Shown here: positions 25,210 through 34,129 of the stretch, in pieces | How the letters are laid out: every line of letters begins with the position of its first letter | How positions within the stretch are numbered: position 1 is the first letter of the stretch | Source of the DNA: an uncultured Rhizobiaceae group bacterium | GTDB taxonomy: Bacteria > Pseudomonadota > Alphaproteobacteria > Rhizobiales > Rhizobiaceae | Direction of reading: 5' to 3' | Length of the DNA stretch: 64,000 nucleotides | Assembly: GCA_937958815.1 (NCBI GenBank) | Contig: CALGMR010000004.1 | Coordinates: forward strand, 62,001 to 126,000 | Translations under genes and position numbers: made by a program | The notes under the pieces: model-generated | Told to the model about the DNA's origin: nothing | The model's input: the letters and a program-made list of their open reading frames with translations, nothing else | Databases searched by the model: none

Positions 25210-25241
25210 AAAAAAATGCTCCTCAATTGAATTGAGAAGCA
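25210..25241 (-). terminator. Terminator-like hairpin carrying the muramidase ribosome site
   Basis: On the minus strand TGCTTCTCAATT pairs with AATTGAGGAGCA (12-bp arms, one G-U, the tip necessarily open) and is followed by seven T residues and then ATG. It lies about 45 bases after the mmsA stop. The GAGGAG Shine-Dalgarno is inside the 3' arm, so the same hairpin could both end mmsA transcripts and mask muramidase translation. Confidence 0.65.
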
Positions 25242-25287
25242 CTGTAATTTCACCCTTTCACAAGGGGATAAAATATGCGCGTGAATT

Positions 25288-26787
25288 CTAACCCATGGTT
25301 GGGATAGAGAACTCGGCACCGTCTTTGATACCAGACGGCCAACGCGACGTAACTGTCTTTGTGCGCGTGTAGAACTTAAACGCATCAGGGCCATGTTGAT
25401 TCAAATCACCGAAACCTGAACGCTTCCAGCCACCAAATGTATAATAAGCCAGCGGAACCGGAATCGGCACGTTGATGCCAACCATGCCGATATTGATACG
25501 AGCAGCAAAATCACGTGCCGCATCGCCATCGCGGGTAAAGATAGCAACACCATTTCCGTATTCATGGCTCATGGCCAGATCGAGGCTCTCTTCATAGTCT
25601 TTCGCGCGAACTACAGAAAGAACAGGACCAAAAATCTCTTCTTTGTAAATCGACATATCTTTGGTCACATTGTCGAACAAACAGCCGCCGATGAAATATC
25701 CGTCTTCATATCCCTGCATGGAGAAATCACGGCCATCAACAACAAGATTTGCCCCTTCTTTGACACCAGCATCTACATAGCCTTTCACGCGTGTGTGGGC
25801 TTCTTTTGTCACCAACGGGCCAAAATCAGCATCATCGCCAGCTGTATAAGGTGCAATTTTGAGGTTCTCCACGCGCGGCGTGAGTTTTTCCATCAAGCGA
25901 TTAGCTGTGTCTTCACCAACAGGCACAGCAACAGAAATCGCCATACAACGTTCGCCCGCAGCGCCATAACCAGCGCCGATAAGCGCATCTACAGCTTGAT
26001 CCATGTCTGCATCAGGCATGATGATCATATGGTTTTTCGCGCCGCCAAAACACTGAACGCGCTTGCCGTTGGCACAACCGCGTGAATAGACATATTCAGC
26101 AATTGGGGTGGAGCCCACAAAACCAACAGCCATGATGTCATCATGATCAAGAATGCAATCCACGGCACCCTTATCACCGTGAACCACATTGAGAATGCCA
26201 TCTGGCAAGCCGGCTTCGCTCATCAACTCTGCCAACATGTTCGGCACAGACGGGTCGCGCTCTGACGGCTTCAAAATGAATGCATTGCCACAGGCAATCG
26301 CCGGACAAAATTTCCACATGGGGATCATTGCAGGAAAGTTGAACGGAGTTATCCCCGCCACGACACCAAGAGCTTGTTTGACTGAGTGCATATCGATGCC
26401 CGGGCCGACACCTTCGGAAAATTCGCCCTTCAACATCTGTGGGGCACCAATGCAATATTCTGCCACTTCCAAACCACGGATCACATCGCCATTGGCATCT
26501 GGCATCGTTTTTCCATGCTCTCGTGAAAGGGCTTCAGCAAGCTTGTCCATATCGCGATGTAGAAGACGCACGAATTCCATCATGACACGCGCACGTTTTT
26601 GCGGATTTTGTACAGCCCAAGCCGGTTGAGCGGCTGCCGCCACAGCCACTGCTGCATTCATTTCTTCATCAGATGCGAGTGGAACCTGAGCTTGAACTTC
26701 GCCAGTTGCAGGATTGTAAACATCAGAAAATTTACCTGATGTTCCAGCCACATATTTGCCGCCGATGTAATGTTTGATTTCTTCCAT
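25288..26787 (-). CDS. mmsA: CoA-acylating methylmalonate-semialdehyde dehydrogenase
   Basis: Converts methylmalonate or malonate semialdehyde plus CoA and NAD to propionyl-CoA or acetyl-CoA, in valine, beta-alanine and inositol breakdown. 499 residues from ATG 26787 (MEEIKHYIGGKYV); an upstream in-frame start adds seven. Catalytic Cys281 sits in AGERCMAIS, the MmsA-specific form of the ALDH active site. ITPFNFPAMIPMWKF and FGGAKNHMIIMPDAD are also family hallmarks. Dyad AGACC/GGTCT (26864-26884) lies upstream. Single-gene unit apart from possible readthrough into the muramidase. Confidence 0.95.
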   Translation of the reverse strand: MEEIKHYIGGKYVAGTSGKFSDVYNPATGEVQAQVPLASDEEMNAAVAVAAAAQPAWAVQNPQKRARVMMEFVRLLHRDMDKLAEALSREHGKTMPDANGDVIRGLEVAEYCIGAPQMLKGEFSEGVGPGIDMHSVKQALGVVAGITPFNFPAMIPMWKFCPAIACGNAFILKPSERDPSVPNMLAELMSEAGLPDGILNVVHGDKGAVDCILDHDDIMAVGFVGSTPIAEYVYSRGCANGKRVQCFGGAKNHMIIMPDADMDQAVDALIGAGYGAAGERCMAISVAVPVGEDTANRLMEKLTPRVENLKIAPYTAGDDADFGPLVTKEAHTRVKGYVDAGVKEGANLVVDGRDFSMQGYEDGYFIGGCLFDNVTKDMSIYKEEIFGPVLSVVRAKDYEESLDLAMSHEYGNGVAIFTRDGDAARDFAARINIGMVGINVPIPVPLAYYTFGGWKRSGFGDLNQHGPDAFKFYTRTKTVTSRWPSGIKDGAEFSIPTMG

Positions 26788-26944
26788 GAGTTGAACCCTA
26801 CGTGCCAAATTTCAGGCACTGTATTATACCCGCGCTTAGGGCGAAAGTGACTCAGTTCAATTTAGACCGATAGATTTTTGGTCTTTGCACTCATAAATTT
26901 CAGTCTTTGAATTGCTTTACAATTTAAATTCAAACTTGCCCTTT

Positions 26945-27832
26945 TCAAAGACCGTCCACCGGAACCTTGAGATAGCGCTTGCCGTCTGAGTCTGGTTCAG
27001 GCATTTCGCCCGCTCGCATATTCACCTGCACGCTGGGGATAATCAGCTTTGGCATTGCCAGTTGAGCATCACGCTCCGTGCGCATTTTGACATAAGCCTC
27101 TTCTCCAACACCATCTTTCACATGGATATTGTGCGCACGCTGTTCTCCAACTGTTGTTTCCCAAGCGATTTCGCGACCCCCTGGCCCATAATCGTGGCAA
27201 ATGAACATGCGCATCTGCTCAGGCAAACTGAGAACCTTTGTTATGGAATGATAAAGTTGTCGCGCATCCCCACCTGGGAAATCTGCACGTGCCGAACCAC
27301 CGTCAGGCATGAATAGGGTGTCACCAACAATCATGGCATCGCCAATGACATGAGCCATACAAGCGGGTGTATGACCGGGCGTAGACATCACAAATGCCTG
27401 CAATTCACCAATTGTATAAATATCCCCATCTTCAAACAACTTATCAAACTGGCTTCCATCGCGCTGGAATTCCGTGCCCTCGTTGAAGACTTTCCCGAAT
27501 ATGTCTTGCACCTCAATAACCCGTGCGCCGATACCGAGTTTTCCTCCCAATTGCTCCTGCAAATAAGGGGCAGCTGAAAGGTGGTCTGCATGGACATGGG
27601 TTTCGATAATCCATTCAACCGTCAGTCCCTGCTCTTTCACATAGGCAATTAGAGCGTCGGCAGATTTCTTCGAGGTTCGCCCAGATGCAAAGTCAAAATC
27701 CAACACGCTGTCATAAAGCGCACAGGCGTTTGAGGATGGGTCTTTGACGCAATAAGAAATTGTATTGGTATCGGGATCAAAGAAGCCCTTCACATCGGGC
27801 TTTTGATCCATGTTGACAGGATAATCAGTCAC
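26945..27832 (-). CDS. blh: MBL-fold persulfide dioxygenase, Blh/ETHE1-like
   Basis: Mononuclear-iron metallo-beta-lactamase-fold enzyme of 295 residues that oxidises glutathione persulfide to sulfite during sulfide detoxification. Metal ligands: THVHADH (His79, His81, Asp83, His84), then STPGHTP, GDTLFMPDGGSARADFPGG and CHDYGPGG. Start is GTG 27832 with a perfect AGGAGG five bases before it. It ends a three-gene run with two YeeE/YedE genes and faces a BigR-type repressor gene. That is the classic context of Blh in Rhizobiales and Xylella (family knowledge). Confidence 0.92.
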   Translation of the reverse strand: MTDYPVNMDQKPDVKGFFDPDTNTISYCVKDPSSNACALYDSVLDFDFASGRTSKKSADALIAYVKEQGLTVEWIIETHVHADHLSAAPYLQEQLGGKLGIGARVIEVQDIFGKVFNEGTEFQRDGSQFDKLFEDGDIYTIGELQAFVMSTPGHTPACMAHVIGDAMIVGDTLFMPDGGSARADFPGGDARQLYHSITKVLSLPEQMRMFICHDYGPGGREIAWETTVGEQRAHNIHVKDGVGEEAYVKMRTERDAQLAMPKLIIPSVQVNMRAGEMPEPDSDGKRYLKVPVDGL

Positions 27833-27841
27833 GAAAACCTC

Positions 27842-28267
27842 CTAAGCGCGGGCCGCTAAAAACGATGGTGCCATACGGCCCAGCCACATGCCAATCACCA
27901 AGGCAGGAAAAAACGCGATGATGCCAGTCGACAACAAAGGCAAAGCTGTAAATGCAGGCCCGGGACAAAAGCCGCCCAAACCCCAGCCAATACCAAACAG
28001 CGAAGCTCCAGTGATCAATTGGGAATCCACATCTGTCTTTGTAGGAACATGAAACACATCCGAGAAAGCAGGTGACGGGCGGTTCAAGACGTATCGATAT
28101 CCGAAGAAAGAAATCACCACAGCACCACCCATGACAAATGCCAAACTTGGGTCCCAGGTGCCAAACACATCGAGAAAGTTCAGCACTTTGGCAGGATCAC
28201 TCATACCTGAGATCACAAGCCCGATGCCGAACAACAATCCGCAGAAAAAACCAGCAACAATTTTCAT
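27842..28267 (-). CDS. YeeE/YedE-family half transporter (second subunit)
   Basis: Membrane protein of 141 residues with about four hydrophobic segments. Carries GWGLGGFCPGPAFTALPLLS, whose cysteine belongs to the conserved sulfur-relay motif of YeeE/YedE thiosulfate or sulfur-compound transporters (family knowledge). With the 146-residue neighbour it makes up one full-length YeeE-like unit split over two genes. GGAGG stands 7 bases before the ATG and only three bases separate it from the upstream gene. Direction of transport is not evident. Confidence 0.88.
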   Translation of the reverse strand: MKIVAGFFCGLLFGIGLVISGMSDPAKVLNFLDVFGTWDPSLAFVMGGAVVISFFGYRYVLNRPSPAFSDVFHVPTKTDVDSQLITGASLFGIGWGLGGFCPGPAFTALPLLSTGIIAFFPALVIGMWLGRMAPSFLAARA

Positions 28268-28270
28268 GAT

Positions 28271-28711
28271 CTAACCTCCAACCATGTGACGGGTGATGAA
28301 AACAGTCATGAATGCCGTTGCCATGAATGTGCACGTTGCAATGATCGAACGCATGGAAATGCGCGACATGCCGCACACACCATGACCCGATGTACAGCCA
28401 CCACCGTAGACTGAGCCGACGCCGGTAATCAGCCCAGCAATCACCATCAATGAAATGTTTGAAGACACCGTTTGTTGGATCGCTTCGCCTGAAACGGTCT
28501 GAACCAACAAAGGCGCCATCATAATTCCGATGATGAATGCAAACCGCCAAGCCAAATCATTGTTGTCGAGGCGTTCGGTCCATGGCGGCAATACCGATGA
28601 TCCAATCCCGCTAACCCCAGCAATCCGGCCATTCAACGCCATCAACAAAACGGCAGAAAGGCCAATAAGAGCGCCGCCAAATGCAGACGTTAAAGGCGTA
28701 AATTCAGTCAC
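28271..28711 (-). CDS. YeeE/YedE-family half transporter (first subunit)
   Basis: Membrane protein of 146 residues, four hydrophobic segments. The hallmark YGGGCTSGHGVCGMSRIS provides two conserved cysteines of the family. Start is GTG 28711 preceded by GGAG at an 8-base spacing. First gene of the sulfide operon, starting about 60 bp from the divergent regulator gene. The pair probably moves a reduced sulfur species across the inner membrane in support of the downstream dioxygenase. Confidence 0.88.
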   Translation of the reverse strand: MTEFTPLTSAFGGALIGLSAVLLMALNGRIAGVSGIGSSVLPPWTERLDNNDLAWRFAFIIGIMMAPLLVQTVSGEAIQQTVSSNISLMVIAGLITGVGSVYGGGCTSGHGVCGMSRISMRSIIATCTFMATAFMTVFITRHMVGG

Positions 28712-28747
28712 GTGTCAGTCTCCAGAACCAATTCTTCTTGCCAATAT

Positions 28748-28763
28748 ATTAGAATTTGCTAAT
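28748..28763. promoter_or_regulatory. Candidate BigR/SqrR operator
   Basis: ATTAG-aatttg-CTAAT is a perfect AT-rich dyad in the 60-bp gap between the divergent regulator and sulfide operon. BigR-type repressors bind AT-rich dyads overlapping such promoters (family knowledge), so this is the expected autoregulatory site. Confidence 0.6.
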
Positions 28764-28771
28764 TTATCAAT

Positions 28772-29089
28772 ATGCAAGCAATGAACCTCCTCGACATGGA
28801 AGCAAACGCCGCACAAGCAGAATCCCTGTTGTCCCTTTTGGCCAACCGGCATCGACTGATGGTTGTGTGTCATCTGACAGAAGGTGAAATGACTGTAAGC
28901 CAAATGTTGGCCGTATCGACATTGAGCCAAAGCGCCCTATCGCAGCATTTGGCCAAACTGCGCGAAGCAGAAATGGTCAAAACACGCCGCGAAGGACAAT
29001 TGATTTATTACAGTCTGGCCAGTGAACAGGCCCGCAAGCTGATCGAAACTCTGTGTTCGTTCTATGATACGGATCAGTCTAGCCCATAG
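28772..29089 (+). CDS. bigR: ArsR-family persulfide-responsive repressor, BigR/SqrR-like
   Basis: Small winged-helix regulator of 105 residues. The recognition helix region reads STLSQSALSQHLAKLREAEMVKTRREGQ. Two cysteines, Cys33 (MVVCHL, helix alpha-2) and Cys95 (ETLCSF, last helix), occupy the positions of the dithiol pair that forms a polysulfide link in BigR and SqrR, releasing DNA (family knowledge). Divergent to its probable targets yedE-yedE-blh. Its 3' end overlaps the convergent alcohol dehydrogenase gene by 11 bp. Alternative start at the ATG nine bases downstream. Confidence 0.88.
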   Translation: MQAMNLLDMEANAAQAESLLSLLANRHRLMVVCHLTEGEMTVSQMLAVSTLSQSALSQHLAKLREAEMVKTRREGQLIYYSLASEQARKLIETLCSFYDTDQSSP

Positions 29090-30071
29090 ACAAAATTACC
29101 TTTGGAGGCGCATTGCCTTCGTGAATGTCCATAAAGCTTTGCGCTCCTTGCTCTAAGGAGCGCACTTCAATCCAGTCACGATTTTGGACGATGCCCCGCG
29201 CCAGCAAATTGAGTGCGGCAGCAAAGTCGTAGCGGGAGTAACAATAGGTTCCCGAGAAATGGATTTCCTGCAATGTGATGCGGCGCGTATCTATGCCATC
29301 CGCGCTGTCTTGCAATCCGATATGTACAATCGTTCCGCCAGGCACAACCAATTCACAAGCAGCTTTGCGCGTTGCGCCCATGCCAACGGCATCTAAAACA
29401 ATGTCAGCGGTTTCAACCTCTGGGCCAGATTGCATAGGATCATAGGCTTTGATGGACGGAACAGCTGCTTCCAAAACGGCGCGGCGCTTTTCATTGGGTT
29501 CAGCAATCCACAAATCCTTGCACCCTTGGTCGGCCAAAATGAGCGCCGTCAAAACGCCAATCGCACCGCCACCTAGAACGACACATCGACCTTCCGCAAT
29601 CGGACGACGTGCAGTTCTACGCGCCACTTCAACCGCATGAACACATACAGCCATCGGTTCAGCCAAGGCCGCATCTTCGTTTGAAAGTTCATCAGGCAGC
29701 AGATAAAGATTTTTCTCGTCCGCAACCGTTTGCTCGGCATAAGCCCCCGGCAATTGCATGCTCATCAGTTTGCGATCAGGGCAAATATGATCATCACCAG
29801 CCAAGCAATGGCGACATTTTCCACACGTGTGCAGCGGGTTGATCGCGACGCGCTTCCCAGCATAGTCACCACTGCGGGGAACACCTACAGCTTCATGACC
29901 CAAAATCAATGGCGGCACACGCCGCGCATCGTGGCCGTGCCATGCGTGCATATCTGATCCACAAATGCCGCAATGAGAAACATCAATATGCACTTGATTG
30001 TTGCCGGCAACAGGGTCAGGCGCATCGCGCAATTCCGATTGCATGGTTCCGGTGTAATAAAGTGCGCGCAT
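29079..30071 (-). CDS. Zinc-dependent medium-chain alcohol dehydrogenase (L-idonate 5-dehydrogenase / HpsP-like)
   Basis: NAD(P)-linked polyol dehydrogenase of 330 residues. Catalytic zinc ligands: Cys37 in HCGICGSDMH and GHEAVG. The structural zinc site is CGKCRHCLAGDDHIC, and the Rossmann motif LGGGAIGVL comes mid-protein. It begins 20 bases after the HisD-family gene and is last in the TRAP-linked run. In dihydroxypropanesulfonate clusters a zinc alcohol dehydrogenase (HpsP) accompanies HpsN to interconvert enantiomers (family knowledge), which fits here but is not proven. An idonate or sorbitol-type substrate is the alternative. Confidence 0.82.
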   Translation of the reverse strand: MRALYYTGTMQSELRDAPDPVAGNNQVHIDVSHCGICGSDMHAWHGHDARRVPPLILGHEAVGVPRSGDYAGKRVAINPLHTCGKCRHCLAGDDHICPDRKLMSMQLPGAYAEQTVADEKNLYLLPDELSNEDAALAEPMAVCVHAVEVARRTARRPIAEGRCVVLGGGAIGVLTALILADQGCKDLWIAEPNEKRRAVLEAAVPSIKAYDPMQSGPEVETADIVLDAVGMGATRKAACELVVPGGTIVHIGLQDSADGIDTRRITLQEIHFSGTYCYSRYDFAAALNLLARGIVQNRDWIEVRSLEQGAQSFMDIHEGNAPPKVILSMG

Positions 30072-30091
30072 ATTGATACCCCTTCGTCGAC

Positions 30092-31402
30092 TTAGTCTTC
30101 CACCGCACTGAGATCGAAATTCTCTGTTGGGAAATATTTCCGCAATCGAATATCGGCAGTGCGGGCATGACCTTCCATACCTTCAAGGCGGGAAATGCGT
30201 GCCGTTGCCAAAGCTACAGGTTTGGAAGCCTCGCGCGTTGCTTGCTGCCATGTGACAATTTTCAAATACTTATGAACCGAAAGCCCGCCCGTGTATTTCG
30301 CAGCGCCGGAAGTTGGCAACACGTGGTTTGTGCCAGAGGCTTTGTCGCCGTAAGCAACGGTTGTTTCTTCACCCAAGAACAGTGAGCCGTAGCACTCCAA
30401 CCGATCCAACCACCACGGAAGATCTTCGGCTTGAACGGTCAAATGTTCCGGTGCATATTTGTCAGACGTGGCGGCCATTTCTTCACGGTCAGCGCAAACG
30501 ACAACTTCCGCATAATCGCGCCATGCAGCCTCTGCATTTTCACGGTTCAGCCCTGGCAAATCAGCGATTACGCCAGGAACAATTTCCAGAACCTTTTCAG
30601 CCAAAGCCTGATCATCAGTGACCAACCATACGGGTGAATTGTAACCATGTTCTGCTTGCCCCACGAGATCAGAGGCCACGATTTCGGGATCAGCCGATTT
30701 GTCGGCCAAAATGAGGCTGTCAGTCGGGCCAGCAAACATATCAATGCCCACACGGCCAAACAAAATACGCTTTGCTTCAGCCACAAACTGATTGCCCGGA
30801 CCAACAATGATGTCTGCTTCTGGTTGACCAAAAAGGCCAAACGCCATTGAAGCAACACCCTGAACACCACCCAAAGCAAATATGTTGTCAGCACCACAAA
30901 TTTGCGAAGTGTAAATGATCGCTGGATTGATGCCCACGTCAGGACGTGGTGGCGAGCACACGGAAATATTTGCCACGCCAGCAACCTTCGCCGTGGTCAC
31001 TGTCATAATGGCAGAGGCCACGTGGCTGTAACGACCGCCGGGCACATAGCACCCAGCAGACTGGCACGGAATGCTTTTCTGGCCAGCCATAAATCCTGGC
31101 AAGATTTCATATTCAACGTCTTGAATGCTCTCCATCTGCTTTTCAGCAAAGCGACGCACATTGTCATGGGCGAAACGAATATCATCTTTCAGCTTTTGCG
31201 GAACCTTCGCACTGGCAGCTTCGATCTCGTCAGCCGTGAGACGAATGTTTCCATCATATTTATCGAACTGCGCCGCATATTTGCGCGCTGCGTCTTCACC
31301 GCCGTTCTCGATGTCATCCAGAATATTTTGAACGGTGTCGCGCACGTCTGGCGCATCGCTCGAAGATGTCTTGGGGGCTTTTTTGAGATAAGTAATTGCC
31401 AT
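30092..31402 (-). CDS. Histidinol-dehydrogenase-family enzyme, probable sulfopropanediol 3-dehydrogenase (HpsN-like)
   Basis: Zinc-dependent NAD dehydrogenase of 436 residues. HisD-fold hallmarks: VPGGRYSHVASAIMT, GGVQGVASMAFG, GPGNQFVAEAKR, zinc ligands Gln/His in GQAEHG, Asp in YGDKASGTNHVLPTSG and the C-terminal His of EGMEGHARTADIR. It sits between a TRAP transporter and an alcohol dehydrogenase, not among his genes, and starts MAITYLKKAPKTS. This matches HpsN, which oxidises (R)-2,3-dihydroxypropanesulfonate to sulfolactate, rather than biosynthetic HisD (inference). ATG 31402 chosen over an upstream in-frame ATG. Confidence 0.75.
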   Translation of the reverse strand: MAITYLKKAPKTSSSDAPDVRDTVQNILDDIENGGEDAARKYAAQFDKYDGNIRLTADEIEAASAKVPQKLKDDIRFAHDNVRRFAEKQMESIQDVEYEILPGFMAGQKSIPCQSAGCYVPGGRYSHVASAIMTVTTAKVAGVANISVCSPPRPDVGINPAIIYTSQICGADNIFALGGVQGVASMAFGLFGQPEADIIVGPGNQFVAEAKRILFGRVGIDMFAGPTDSLILADKSADPEIVASDLVGQAEHGYNSPVWLVTDDQALAEKVLEIVPGVIADLPGLNRENAEAAWRDYAEVVVCADREEMAATSDKYAPEHLTVQAEDLPWWLDRLECYGSLFLGEETTVAYGDKASGTNHVLPTSGAAKYTGGLSVHKYLKIVTWQQATREASKPVALATARISRLEGMEGHARTADIRLRKYFPTENFDLSAVED

Positions 31403-31485
31403 TTTATTTTTCCAAGGTCGATTGTGCGCCGATGCGCATTTAATTTGATGCACCCTTCCCCCAACACAGGGGAAGGAAAACGTTT

Positions 31486-34056
31486 TTATTCTCCGTAGCC
31501 CGGATAACTGAAGAAGCCTTCAGAACCGGATGCCGACAAGAAGTCTGGCAACCAAAGAGCGAAGCCTGGGAACATGAAGATCAAAGCAAGGCCGATCACC
31601 TGAATGACCATAAATTGCATCATGCCCAAATAAATGTCCTTTAAATCCCATTCAGGCACCACGCCTTTCAGGAAGTAAGCCGAAAGGGCGACAGGCGGGC
31701 TCAGCCATGCTGTCTGCAAGTTCACGGCCACGAGGATTGCGAACCAAGTCAGGTTCACATTCAACGATACGAGCAATGGCACAAGAATAGGCACGATGAT
31801 GAGAACGATCGGAACCCACTCCAACGGCCACCCCAGCAAGAACACCAGCGCCATAACAAAGATCAACATCGCCGCTGTCGAAAGATCGAAGGACAACAGA
31901 AGTTCCGTCAGGTATTTCGGAGTGCCGAGGTTCGAGAACACAGCTCCAAAGAAGTTTGATGCCGCCACAAGGAACATGATCAAAACGGAAATTTCCAGCG
32001 TCTTGATCAACGCGTCATAGAACTTCGCCAATGTGAGTTTGCGATAAGCCAGCGACAAAACAATTGCACCAAAGGCACCACATGCTGCCGCTTCTGCAGG
32101 TGTCGCCCAACCAGCCAGAATAGAACCGAGCGCGAATGCGATCAAAACCGTTGGCGGCACGAGGCCCATAAAGAATTCGTACCAAAGGTCGGAGAAGTAG
32201 AATTCGTTTTCTCCATTCGCCGTAAAAAAGACCATCGATTGGTACATGACAAAAACGAAAAACGCAGTGACCAGCAATTGAACAGAAATAGCAAACCAAC
32301 CGCTACCAATCGTCACAAACAGATATGGAACAGCACTTGTTTCAACGACACCAAGGAGAATAAGCGCGCCATGAATCATACCCAAAGTAGCTAACGGCAG
32401 TAATACCAAAACGACAATTCGCGTCACATTATAGGACTTGTAACATGCGAACATTATACCCAGCCAAACAATAGGAAGTATCAACCCAGCAAATGGAAAT
32501 AACAAACCCAAGACGCCACCAGCTCCATAAATTAAGAGAACCGTCAGCACCACAATTGCAAGCATGACTAAACTAACTTCGAGTGCGTATCTGTTAGAAG
32601 TTTCTGGTTGCTCATCCGCGGGCAAAATAGGTCCGAGGCTTGGGTTGATCCAGCAACGACCCAATGCGTAGACCATGTAAAGCACCGCCAGCAAAACGCC
32701 AGGAATAATCGCCGCGCGGAAAAGGTCTGTCACGGGAATTTCAAGCACTGGCCCCATAACGATCAACATAATGGAAGGCGGGATGAGAATGCCCAACGTG
32801 CCACCTGCTGTAATCGTGCCCGCAGCCAATCGCACATCATAGCCTGAGCGGTTCATGGTTTTGGCTGCCATGATGCCGAGAATCGTCACCGACGCGCCCA
32901 CGATACCAGTTGCCGCCGCGAAAATGGTCGACACGAACAATACAGCAATGAACAATGCACCACGGGTGCGTGACATCATCATCTGAACCGCCTGGAACAA
33001 GCGTTCCATCAAACCAGCTTGCTCCATCACGATGCCCATGAGGATGAACAGCGGAACCGCGACCAATTGATCGTCCAGCATGGTGGAGTTCACTTGAAGC
33101 GTCATCAAGAAGAATGTGACCGCGCTGCCTGAACCCCAAGAGCCAAATGTAAAGGCCAGGAAAATCAGGGTGAAAGATATTGGAAAACCAACGAAGATTG
33201 AGAACAACATGGCAGCCAACATGAAGAGGCCAATAGTCGATTTTTCGAAATCGAAAATACCGGAGCCACCAGCGGCGGCTTGCCACCAATCATCAAACGG
33301 AACCACCTTCGGATAGAAAACGCTCACAAAAACAATTGCCAAAAGAATGATGTAGACTGGCAAGAACTTTACAAATTTGGATTCCCGTTCCTTCCCCATT
33401 TGGTGGAATGCACGAAACAGTTCCGGCAAACCTTGAAGCAACAGCAGCAAAGCACCAATCGGCATCCAAATACGACCAGGCCACAACCAAGGCGCCCACG
33501 TTGTATCGCTCGCCTCTTCCCAAGAATTAGGGTTGAAAGGGTCTTGGCCAAAGGAATCGATTGCGTAGTCCAGTGAGCTCCAGAAGAAGAAAAGCATGGC
33601 TGGAAAATACAGCAGCAGATAGAGCGTCGCATCCACCGTGGCTTGCGTTCTGGGGTGCCAATTGCGGAACAAAAAGTCCGCGCGAATGTGCACGCCACGC
33701 ATCAATGCATAACCCGCGGTCGCCATGAACAGCACACCGCCCATCATACGACTGATGTCATAGTTCCAGAGCGTTGGCCCAAGCCCCCAGGCAATAGCCG
33801 TTTCGTTCATCCCGTAATCAGTTAAAACCGCAAATGCCTTGCGCGACACAACTTCGAAAACCGTGCCAGCAATCATGGGGATCAAGAGCAAGCACATAAT
33901 GCGACCCGCCCATTCATTGATCACATCAATCGTAGCAGTAATAGGACGTTGCCATGGCGTCATGTCGGGCGGTGTATAACCGGCCTTTTCATTTCGACGC
34001 TCGGCAATGGACTCATCTGTTGTGTCCAAATCGTCTGGAATGACTTCCTCAGCCAT
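31486..34056 (-). CDS. Fused TRAP permease DctQM
   Basis: Single 856-residue polypeptide joining small and large TRAP subunits. DctQ part about 1-230 (GVHIRADFLF signature), a linking helix about 240-255, and DctM part about 270-856 with VPLFILMGIVMEQAG, AATGIVGASVTILG, IPPSIMLIVMG and LSPPVALSAYFLKG. The DctM part is about 150 residues longer than usual because of a hydrophobic insert around residues 480-620. The binding-protein gene is upstream and the HpsN-like gene 83 bases downstream. Import of a small anionic solute, perhaps a sulfonate, is inferred from context. Confidence 0.9.
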   Translation of the reverse strand: MAEEVIPDDLDTTDESIAERRNEKAGYTPPDMTPWQRPITATIDVINEWAGRIMCLLLIPMIAGTVFEVVSRKAFAVLTDYGMNETAIAWGLGPTLWNYDISRMMGGVLFMATAGYALMRGVHIRADFLFRNWHPRTQATVDATLYLLLYFPAMLFFFWSSLDYAIDSFGQDPFNPNSWEEASDTTWAPWLWPGRIWMPIGALLLLLQGLPELFRAFHQMGKERESKFVKFLPVYIILLAIVFVSVFYPKVVPFDDWWQAAAGGSGIFDFEKSTIGLFMLAAMLFSIFVGFPISFTLIFLAFTFGSWGSGSAVTFFLMTLQVNSTMLDDQLVAVPLFILMGIVMEQAGLMERLFQAVQMMMSRTRGALFIAVLFVSTIFAAATGIVGASVTILGIMAAKTMNRSGYDVRLAAGTITAGGTLGILIPPSIMLIVMGPVLEIPVTDLFRAAIIPGVLLAVLYMVYALGRCWINPSLGPILPADEQPETSNRYALEVSLVMLAIVVLTVLLIYGAGGVLGLLFPFAGLILPIVWLGIMFACYKSYNVTRIVVLVLLPLATLGMIHGALILLGVVETSAVPYLFVTIGSGWFAISVQLLVTAFFVFVMYQSMVFFTANGENEFYFSDLWYEFFMGLVPPTVLIAFALGSILAGWATPAEAAACGAFGAIVLSLAYRKLTLAKFYDALIKTLEISVLIMFLVAASNFFGAVFSNLGTPKYLTELLLSFDLSTAAMLIFVMALVFLLGWPLEWVPIVLIIVPILVPLLVSLNVNLTWFAILVAVNLQTAWLSPPVALSAYFLKGVVPEWDLKDIYLGMMQFMVIQVIGLALIFMFPGFALWLPDFLSASGSEGFFSYPGYGE

Positions 34057-34081
34057 GATGACTCTCTCCCCGAGGTCGCTG

Positions 34082-34129
34082 GTTTTCTTTTAAAATGGGG
34101 AACACAAACTCCCAATTTTAAAAGAAAAC
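34082..34129. repeat. Long AT-rich inverted repeat between TRAP binding protein and permease genes
   Basis: GTTTTCTTTTAAAAT and its exact complement form 15-bp arms, with a further GGGA/TCCC four-pair stem after one mismatch and a short loop. It overlaps the U-rich tail of the adjacent terminator (34116-34154), so the two hairpins compete for the same bases. Confidence 0.75.

Noticed and set aside
30092-31402. Biosynthetic histidinol dehydrogenase hisD
   Set aside because: No histidine genes nearby; the TRAP transporter and alcohol dehydrogenase context and N-terminus favour a catabolic HpsN-type enzyme, though this remains to be confirmed.
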